Shown in pieces: positions 56,890-64,000 of a stretch of 64,000 bases of DNA. A program made the position numbers and the translations under genes. Source of the DNA: Mesostigma viride (lineage: Eukaryota; Streptophyta; Mesostigmatophyceae; Mesostigmatales; Mesostigmataceae). The stretch is from contig RPFO01000594.1 in the NCBI GenBank assembly GCA_009746045.1, positions 292,501-356,500 of the forward strand, given 5' to 3'. Position 1 is the stretch's first letter; every line of letters starts with the position of its first letter. Below the pieces are notes generated by a model, which did not search any database, had not been told where the DNA came from, and was given only the letters and a program-made list of their open reading frames with translations.

Positions 56890-57382
56890 TGTCTAGTTCG
56901 TTGTACCTTGTGCCGCTGGCGTGATCCTTGGATGTCTGTGTCAGATTACTATTAATTTCTTCAGGGTTATTCTCCCAGTTATCGGGTTTTTCCTTATGTT
57001 GCATGCCTATCTCACCTCCGTAATCTATCATTCTCAATGAATATATATTAAAAATATAATTACTTACAGCAGAGTGAAATCACTCAAACCAAAGCAAACG
57101 CCCAGCTATAAACCTATATACAGAGCCATGTCAAAGCTCTATACTACGATAAGACCAATGGAAACGCCTAACGGGAGGAACCTAATAGCCCTGCTGCACC
57201 GCAAAATCAGCCCGCGTACGGCGGAGCATGATGTCAGCCATGGCCCGAGTCAGCGCCACCGACAGGCGCTGACGCCAATATGACGTCCAGGTCCGCGCCG
57301 ACCATGGGGCCCGCTGGCCCTCCAGGTCCAGCCGGTCCTCCCGGAGCCGGCAACACTCCTTGAAGAAGGCGGAGGTCAGGGG

Positions 57383-58120
57383 TGTCAAAAGTATAGACCC
57401 AATCTGTCCAATTTTCCACTTAGCCTGAATATTAAAAATTCTGGCTACAGGAGGAAATGAGTAACTGTGAAGACCATGGCTGGAATCAGTAAAATATTGC
57501 GAATTTAATGAAGACAATCCGCTTTTATATTCACCAATATAATCTAGGCTGCGGCCATGGGCGGCCAGCTGCCATAGCTCAGCATAGCAAGGCTTAAAAG
57601 CTAAGGAGCAAGAGGTCACAGCTATATGCTACGTTGCACACAAAGCACAAGTCACGAAACAAGCAATATCCGCCGTTAGATGTCTGGCGGCGCACTGCTG
57701 AGCATCGGATGCATAGAGCACATGCATAACATGCATGCACAAGCTAAAGGACCAAGGTTGCAGCGCCGGCGCCACTATACTCTATCATGTATATCTGATT
57801 TCTTTCTAGTGGCGCGGCTCATGCTGCTCGGCTCAACTTAGGTGTAAGAATTACATATGCAATCGGCGCGGCGCGACGCCAGGACTAAACGCCACATTGG
57901 TACGCATGGGAAAAATGTCAAAGTCCCCATGCGGTGCATCAAGACTCAGTAAACGAAAAGTGGTACGACTGTCGAACGTCACAGAAAATATAAGTATCGC
58001 GACGGATAGTACAACAAAGTACCGTCGGGGCTGAAAATAAAAGTATCTCGACGGACAGTAAAACAAAGTACCGTCGTAAATTATTTGCTAGCTGCAGGGC
58101 AAAGGCAACTACCTTTGACA
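57383..58120 (-). repeat. Element B LTR (3' LTR in element orientation)
   Basis: Canonical TG...CA ends. It contains two copies of a GACGGA...CCGTCG palindromic motif (about 57987-58077). It appears identical to 59877-60614. Confidence 0.93.
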
Positions 58121-58370
58121 CACCCCCGTGCCCAAAGTCTAGCATAAACAAAACAAGCAGTCTCCAGTAGGATGTCCAAGAGCTAGCTAGAGGTCACAAC
58201 CCTTATAAGCACCCCCGTGACCGAGAGCATAGCAGGGCAGGTCTATAAGTAACTATCTAGGAGGGTACAGGACACCCCCGGGCCCAGATAAAGTCAGTCC
58301 CGCCTGAAGGCCAGTCTCAGGAAACACAGAAGTAGAGCAGCTCTGGTAAAACACCACAGGTCACAACACG

Positions 58371-59264
58371 TTACACGTGAGTAGTCAAGTCACCCTCCGC
58401 CCCGGTGGTATGAAAACAGAAACCAGGGGGAAGAGGAGGGGCCTCCTGAGTCAGGTTGGCCTTCTCCTGGGCCTGGTCGCGCGGCCGGAGGTGGGGATGT
58501 TTACGGTAGCAGGTCTCGTGCAGGTGACCAGGGCGGCGGCAGTAGGTACACCGCTTCCTGCCACCAGAGGTGGCATACGCTGCACCCTCAGGGGGGGCAG
58601 CCGGGTCCGCGGGCTTGTTGGTAGGTTTAGCAGGTAGGGGCGCAAGCAGGTCGTCGATCTCAAAAACCAAATCCCGGATCTGATGGAGGGTCATGCCAGG
58701 CTGGCGACGGGCAGCCATGGCAGCGCGATGGGCCGTGGAGAGCCCCGCCAACATGCAGTCCTTCCACTCATCCCAGGTGACTGTGACGCCCGCGTCTTCC
58801 AAATCCTGCTTCATCATCATGCCACGGGACCAGTACTTCGGTGCAGTCTCGTTCTGCTGGATGGCAATGCGGTAGAGCTGGCGCTTTTTCTCGAGTTTGT
58901 ACGACTCGGTCAGGTATGGCTGACGAATGGTGGACTTCAGATGCTTGTACACAGCGCTGACAGTGGGGGGGTCGACAGTGCGGGCCTCACGGATGGCCTG
59001 CCCCTTAAGGATAGCAAGTAAGGTGGAACGCAGAATCTTATCGGCCGCCATAACGTGCTCCTGGGACAGGTCCGCACTGCCGTCCAAAACCCCAAGCACT
59101 CCCTGAGCATCGCAGGACGACTCCAGGATCGTCTCAAGCTCAACCCAACCAGCAAAGTCGGTACAGGGATCAAAACGCGCCACATTGCGAAGAGACGGCT
59201 GGACGGCTTTGGCACCAACGACAAAAGGATGCTCGCCAGGGTCACGTGCAGCAGCGCGCGACAT
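58371..59264 (-). CDS. Element B Gag (Copia/UBN2-like) with zinc knuckle
   Basis: This 297-residue frame starts MSRAAARDPGEHPFVVGAK. It has the helical Copia-Gag core (AADKILRSTLLAILKGQAIR, VYKHLKSTIRQPYLTESYKL, WDEWKDCMLAGLSTAHRAAM, MTLHQIRDLVFEIDDLL) and a CCHC knuckle (CTYCRRPGHLHETC). The frame is intact. It would form the virus-like particle packaging the element's RNA, with Pol supplied in trans (inference). Confidence 0.85.
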   Translation of the reverse strand: MSRAAARDPGEHPFVVGAKAVQPSLRNVARFDPCTDFAGWVELETILESSCDAQGVLGVLDGSADLSQEHVMAADKILRSTLLAILKGQAIREARTVDPPTVSAVYKHLKSTIRQPYLTESYKLEKKRQLYRIAIQQNETAPKYWSRGMMMKQDLEDAGVTVTWDEWKDCMLAGLSTAHRAAMAARRQPGMTLHQIRDLVFEIDDLLAPLPAKPTNKPADPAAPPEGAAYATSGGRKRCTYCRRPGHLHETCYRKHPHLRPRDQAQEKANLTQEAPPLPPGFCFHTTGAEGDLTTHV

Positions 59265-59496
59265 GGTTCAGCAAAAAAAGAGAAGTGGCCCCGCCAATTC
59301 AGCGTCGTAACAGCAGGAAGTAGACAAAGACGGCTAGCACCGTAGTGTCGAAAAGAAAAAAAAGGAACAGGAACGCGCTACGGCAGCTCACTCAGGGACC
59401 AGACAAGCAGCAAGACAGCTGCAGTACTAGTCACGTTGGTAGCAAAAAGAGCACGCCAGAATGCGTAAACCAGCTGGTGACAGGAGGAACCGTGGG

Positions 59497-59751
59497 TCAA
59501 GAAGTAGAGGGGTCAGTTATATCCGCACCCTCACGCTGTAAATATTCCAGGTAAGAGCCAATAAGGGTGTTCACCATTAAAAATGCCAGAGGACAATCCG
59601 CGTCTGGAGAGGCATACGTATCCCTTATGATTTCGACAATCCAACGCCTGGCTTGAACTGGATTGATGGCCACAGTGGCCGTTGCCCCTTGGAACTCGAA
59701 GGTTACTGTGACAAGGTTAATTCTAGGGTGATCAGGCCCAGACATAACCAA
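59497..59751 (-). CDS. Small ORF upstream of Gag in element B
   Basis: 84 residues starting MVMSGPDHPRINLVTVTFEF and ending REGADITDPSTS, between the 5' LTR and Gag. It is mixed beta/helical in look and no domain is recognised. An ORF in the same position, unrelated by eye, exists in element A. Confidence 0.5.
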   Translation of the reverse strand: MVMSGPDHPRINLVTVTFEFQGATATVAINPVQARRWIVEIIRDTYASPDADCPLAFLMVNTLIGSYLEYLQREGADITDPSTS

Positions 59752-59864
59752 GTCATGAAGAAAGAACCAAAAGTAGGGGCCAGCAGCAAAAGTAGGGCCA
59801 CAAGGTAGCTGGAGGCCGGCTTAAGACGTACAAGAAGTGGCTATGAAGGCGGAATCGACTTAAC

Positions 59865-59876
59865 AAACCGATACCA
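59865..59876 (-). promoter_or_regulatory. Element B primer-binding site
   Basis: Read on the minus strand, TGGTATCGGTTT directly follows the 5' LTR. TGGTATC matches the initiator-tRNA-Met primer site common in Copia-like elements. This fixes the direction of the element. Confidence 0.65.
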
Positions 59877-60614
59877 TGTCAAAAGTATAGACCCAATCTG
59901 TCCAATTTTCCACTTAGCCTGAATATTAAAAATTCTGGCTACAGGAGGAAATGAGTAACTGTGAAGACCATGGCTGGAATCAGTAAAATATTGCGAATTT
60001 AATGAAGACAATCCGCTTTTATATTCACCAATATAATCTAGGCTGCGGCCATGGGCGGCCAGCTGCCATAGCTCAGCATAGCAAGGCTTAAAAGCTAAGG
60101 AGCAAGAGGTCACAGCTATATGCTACGTTGCACACAAAGCACAAGTCACGAAACAAGCAATATCCGCCGTTAGATGTCTGGCGGCGCACTGCTGAGCATC
60201 GGATGCATAGAGCACATGCATAACATGCATGCACAAGCTAAAGGACCAAGGTTGCAGCGCCGGCGCCACTATACTCTATCATGTATATCTGATTTCTTTC
60301 TAGTGGCGCGGCTCATGCTGCTCGGCTCAACTTAGGTGTAAGAATTACATATGCAATCGGCGCGGCGCGACGCCAGGACTAAACGCCACATTGGTACGCA
60401 TGGGAAAAATGTCAAAGTCCCCATGCGGTGCATCAAGACTCAGTAAACGAAAAGTGGTACGACTGTCGAACGTCACAGAAAATATAAGTATCGCGACGGA
60501 TAGTACAACAAAGTACCGTCGGGGCTGAAAATAAAAGTATCTCGACGGACAGTAAAACAAAGTACCGTCGTAAATTATTTGCTAGCTGCAGGGCAAAGGC
60601 AACTACCTTTGACA
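59877..60614 (-). repeat. Element B LTR (5' LTR in element orientation)
   Basis: 738 bp, apparently identical to 57383-58120, followed on the plus strand by the TSD AGGGG and the resumed endonuclease frame of element 2. Confidence 0.93.
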
Positions 60615-61886
60615 AGGGGCCCCATGGCCCCAAACTCCTCCAGGACAAAGGGCACCACACGATGGTGCCCGACGTCGCCGTAGGCCAGGAGCTTGGCCCG
60701 CTCCGCCCGGTCCGCCGTGTAACCTGCCGTGAGGGAGGCCCCAGCCACGTGGCTAAGAGCCAAGGGCCGCGCCACCGAAACGTCAATAAGCAGATGCCGG
60801 CCACCCCCCTCAAAGTCCAGCACCACGATGTCAGGCCGGTGGTTGGGGGAATAGAAGGCAGCGCCATCCGCATCCTCGGACCGGATGTTCGCGTGGGGGA
60901 AAACCGACCGAATCATGGCGAGCACCACCGTCAGGAGGACAGTGTGCAAATACAAATACCAATTCTGATTCTGTTGGCCCCCCATGCAGGCAAGGTAGTG
61001 AGTCCCCGTGGGATCCAGCGGCTGCCCACAGCTACCACAAGGCCGCCCGGCCGGAACAAGAGGCTGCGGGGCAAATAGCTGGTGCCGGAGCGCCACCGAG
61101 TAGTGGCTGGGAGCCAAGGCGAATGGGGGGGCCATGGGAAGAGCACGAAGGTACGCCGAGCCCACACTCCGCAAGGAAAGCGAGAACAGCCACGCACGTC
61201 CCTGGGCGTTGAGGTCCGCGAAAAGAGCAATCCAATCAGCCGTGTGCAGAATACCCGCGTAGGTTTTCTGGTGTTTATCGATGACGCGAGCAGGGAATGC
61301 GGCGGGAGATTGAACGGAGGCGACCGAGGGAGTGCCGCGAGGGAGGTGGCGCTGTACCGCCTGAGCGGCACGGACGGGAGAACAGGCCTGCTGGATCTCA
61401 GCATAGGCCTCCTGGATGGCAGTGACGAAGGGCAAAGGGCTGCTGGGGTCCAGGAGGTCAGGCGCTGCCGTTGCCAAAAGGGGCAGGAGCCGGCAGCTTT
61501 CCGCCCACGACTGAGCGACGGAGCCCAAAAAGGCTGCTGGGGCCAGCCGGGCGGCACGAGTCAGACCGCAGCCACCCATCCGTGCAGGCAGGGAGGCAAT
61601 GCGAATAGCATGTGGCGGGAGGTCGGGGCCCGGGACCAGCTGCGCCAAGGCCGACTGGATGCGTTCGTCGTGGCCCTCGGCGGCCAGCCGGACCTGAGAC
61701 GGAAGTCAATGAATATATATGTGGCTGTGCATGCACGCAAATACTACAGTAGTATACAATTAATGCATGTAGTATGTTTGCATGGTGCGATGCTATGTGA
61801 ATATACTGAGCTGCATGTGACTACAGGTGTGTGACTCGTGGTGTCCATTAATTAATTAATTAACTGAACTAATTAATTAATATTAA

Positions 61887-63238
61887 CCCATAGTCCGTAA
61901 ACTACCCGACCTGTCGGGTAGTTTGACTAACGGTCGAATTTCGCGCCGCGCCGTGAGCGCCGCGCCACCTGTGACGGATGTCAGTGGTCCGGTGGGTCCG
62001 GGAACACTTATGGACGAAGGTGATGCATAGGTTTGGGGGTAATATTCGCCATAGCCTGGTAATTACAACGTGCATTGAGAATGTATCACGTGACTTTGGC
62101 GGGAAAATTTCGCTCGCGCGCGCGCGTAATGAGATATGGCTGACAACGTGCCGCTGTCACAAAATTTTTGCGTCTCACGGCTTGAAACGGTTCAGAATGT
62201 TGCTCAGAATGACGATGCATGATTTTCGTAGGTCAGGCACCGCCAGATTTATAGGGTTAGGAAAATAGAGGTAGGAAAATATGACTTTCCTGGTCGTCAG
62301 TTCCAGATGAGTCATAGCTTGTCATAGGTCGATTTTCTCCCTATGGCCGGGCAATCTGCGCCAGCCCGGGCATCCAGTTTGGGTAAGGGACGTCAGCTGC
62401 AGCGTTTGCTGAGAATGCGGACTAGTTTAGTGGCCATCTTTGCACGGAACATCGACCTGGTAGCCATGGTGGATCATGAAGTATGCGGCTATGGCGGCCT
62501 TTGCCTGTAGAGCATCAGTATGTGTGAGATATGATCGAGGCCGGGTCCCGGCCAGCGGAATCCGGGTAGGGCATGAACGAGCCAGGTACGACAACGTATT
62601 TGCGTGTTGTTTGCAGCGGAATACGTATCCCATGCATTATGAATGACGATTTTATCCATGCATATTTCAGCAAGTTCCATGCCTGTTGTAAAGAGTGGTA
62701 TTAGCCCTGAAAGTGCCCAGTTTTGGGCTTTTCTTTGGAGTGTACCACTCCGTCAGTGCAGGTAGGCAACGTGTTTGTATTCCAGCACTTTTGGCAGCCT
62801 TTGATAGCTTGTTATAATGCATTATTGTGCTGCATGTCATAGATAGCTGTTTTCACGCGCGTAACCCACACACATGTATGAGCACGTTATATAGGGGTAA
62901 TGGGTTATCCGGGTGGTCTGACCCACTAGGAAACCCCCATTGGACTATCCAACTAAGTTGTCCAATGTTGGTATTGAGATTCCCTGCCCTCCCTGGGAAG
63001 TTAGGGGGGGGTTGACTTTTCCTTGGGGAAAAAAGATCGTCTTTTGGCCAGCTTTGACGGGAGCTATAATCCAAATGCTTTAATAAAGCCAAGGTATTAT
63101 TGCATATTCTGAAAGCCCTTGAAGTGTAGATACTCCTAGCATCTTGGTTGGGGGTATTTGGAGTTGTGGCCTGTAAGTTATGATTTTTTTCATTTTCAGG
63201 GGTATAAAAGTGCCAAAAATGGGTCAGCGGACTATGGG
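61887..63238. mobile_element. piggyBac-like non-autonomous element, copy 2
   Basis: TTAA at 61883-61886 and 63239-63242 flanks CCCATAGTCCG...CGGACTATGGG. It is 1,352 bp, homologous to copy 1 in opposite orientation throughout (for example CTTGAAGTGTAGATACTCCT near 63119 versus AGGAATATGTACACTTCAAG near 50311). A hairpin AAACTACCCGAC/GTCGGGTAGTTT (61899-61924) lies just inside the left terminus, in the same place as the different hairpin of copy 1. No transposase frame is visible. Confidence 0.88.
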
Positions 63239-63242
63239 TTAA

Positions 63243-64000
63243 TTAATCTCGTGTCCCCGTTGGGGGACCACGGAGGCTAAACAGGTGGGGATGTGATAAG
63301 TAACTCACATATTCTCACCTTCCATACAACAACCTTGTTTTCCAGCAGGCTGAAGAGCATGACAGGCGTCTATGAGCTCGCCAGCTCCTTGCAACGGTGA
63401 TGCCGCTCCCAGGCAGCTAGGGTCCTTGACTACGCAATATAGAATGTCTACCGTGTGAAAACCTCCATACAGGAAGCGTAGCAAAGCCAGATAACTGCCC
63501 GATCCATTCTGGGTAGCTTTAGGAAGCATGGCATACGCAGCGTAAGGAAAACCATGGAAAGCTGCGGAAAATCTGATAGCACAACTGCAACAAGTGGAGA
63601 ACAAAACTGGAGCAAGAAAAACCCAGAAACGGCGCCAAAAGTTTCATGCCAGGTTCATTAAGAGCGCAAACAGACTGGGCGGTGACATGCGGCAAATCAA
63701 CGTACCACGGCCGGCATTATTTCCTACCCAGGCGCGCAAGAAAAGCCAGCCAGCCATGGATGGATTAACCGCGGATCGCGCAGGCCTGAACGAAATCATT
63801 TTAGAAATGACAGGAAATGGCCGCAGATCGAAGATGCTTAGGTTATTTTCATGGTGTCCGTTACTAAACGGCTCTTGCTGCATCAAAATAACCCACGAAT
63901 ATCGAGTTCTACCGTCGCAGGCACACATGCTAGATTATTCATCGCGGCCAAATTTGTTGGATGAGACCCCCGTGCAAATCTGTACCAACAAAGGCAGCGA
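63243..64000. other. Right edge: possible exons on the minus strand, unassigned
   Basis: Two minus-strand frames have exon-like composition. One is 63305-63590, containing QNGSGSYLALLRFLYGGFHT and ending near a GTGAGAAT donor-like site after TTGTTGCAG. The other is 63644-63928, containing ISFRPARSAVNPSMAGWLFL. I recognise no family and cannot connect them with confidence. They may belong to a host gene continuing beyond the window. Confidence 0.3.

Larger units (their letters stand above)
40235..57039 (+). mobile_element. Non-LTR retrotransposon with RLE endonuclease (element 1), nested insertions included
   Basis: Order of parts: 234-bp tandem repeats, a GC-rich leader, one interrupted long frame (PHD, RING, C2H2-like, RT, CCHC and restriction-like endonuclease), then a 3' untranslated region. 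The sequence AATATATATGTGGCTG precedes it (40219-40234). The same 16 bp resume at 61712-61727, after element 2, which landed in the downstream copy. This fits a target-site duplication. A 9.2 kb LTR element and a 0.36 kb palindromic element interrupt it. RLE-type elements (R2, NeSL and relatives) are often site-specific. Several frameshifts make this copy inactive. Confidence 0.85.
57383..60614 (-). mobile_element. Gag-only LTR retrotransposon (element B), TR-GAG-like
   Basis: Two 738-bp LTRs (57383-58120, 59877-60614) start TGTCAAAAG and end CTTTGACA, flanked by the 5-bp duplication AGGGG (57378-57382 and 60615-60619). The LTRs look identical, so insertion is very recent. Between them lie only a small ORF and a Gag ORF; no protease, integrase or RT. 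Plant TR-GAG elements have the same plan and depend on relatives for Pol. Confidence 0.92.
57049..61705 (-). mobile_element. Non-LTR retrotransposon element 2, 5'-truncated, with nested LTR element
   Basis: The 15-bp duplication TCAATGAATATATAT flanks it at 57034-57048 and 61706-61720. It reads on the minus strand from a truncation inside the RT thumb region to a 3' end TAAGTAATTATATTTTTA. It is tail-to-tail with element 1, and the flanking DNA beyond 61705 continues the target of element 1. The coding part is about 1.3 kb once the nested LTR element is excluded. Its 3' untranslated region differs from that of element 1. Confidence 0.87.
57182..61705 (-). pseudogene. Element 2 RT C-terminus and RLE endonuclease, split by element B
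   Basis: Bases 61705-60615 encode LAAEGHDERIQSALAQLVPG, ARMGGCGLTRAARLAPAAFL, a CCHC motif (CGSCGQPLDPTGTHYLAC), HANIRSEDADGAAFYSPN, the endonuclease core RPDIVVLDFEGGGRHLLIDV and SVARPLALSHVAGA, up to EEFGAMGP. The LTR element 57383-60614 interrupts. The frame resumes at 57382 with LTSAFFKECCRLREDRLDLE and ends ADFAVQQGY at 57182. Over this range it is close to element 1 but lacks its frameshift. Confidence 0.9.

Noticed and set aside
57036-57062. The 24-bp inverted match between 40206-40229 and 57040-57063 as terminal inverted repeats of a giant DNA transposon
   Set aside because: Explained better by the AT-rich 3' tail of element 2 in opposite orientation and the shared target sequence; direct target duplications fit both non-LTR insertions.

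Overview
The window is nuclear DNA of a eukaryote, most likely a green alga (Viridiplantae). Its genes are split by GT-AG introns. The cullin reads like the CUL1 of land plants and green algae, and introns and intergenic DNA are packed with long pure microsatellites and minisatellites. No species is assigned. All gene models were assembled by eye from exon similarity, splice sites and phase, without transcripts.

Bases 1-36,400 hold four host genes. CUL1 (minus strand, first five exons; the 3' half lies left of the window) shares a 1.3 kb divergent intergenic region with an Mpo1-like (DUF962) membrane dioxygenase gene (plus, four exons, complete). Next comes an unrecognised seven-exon gene (minus, about 869 residues), then a single-pass membrane protein with an M14 carboxypeptidase fold (plus, seven exons, complete). 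The M14-like protein has lost or changed its zinc ligands and its catalytic glutamate, so it is probably a pseudoenzyme. One CUL1 intron holds a 1.1 kb hAT-type element with a clear 8-bp target duplication.

The most unusual host feature is that many introns carry diverged copies ('echoes') of the adjacent exon end plus its splice site. Examples occur in all four genes, at donors and acceptors, from single copies to runs of four to nine. I know of no description of such a pattern and rank it as the best candidate for something new.

Bases 37,400-63,243 are a nested transposon cluster. A degraded non-LTR remnant (37.4-38.9 kb) is followed by a large non-LTR retrotransposon (40.2-57.0 kb). That element has seven 234-bp tandem repeats at its 5' end and one broken reading frame encoding PHD finger, RING finger, C2H2-like fingers, reverse transcriptase and a restriction-like endonuclease. 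It is split by a 9.2 kb Copia-like element, itself split by a TTAA-flanked piggyBac-like element, and by a small palindromic element. A second, 5'-truncated relative (57.0-61.7 kb, minus) sits tail-to-tail with it and is split by a young 3.2 kb LTR element that encodes Gag but no Pol. A second piggyBac-like copy lies at 61.9-63.2 kb. The order of insertion can be read from target duplications.

Several frameshifts in the transposons fall at homopolymers, so some may be sequence errors rather than decay.
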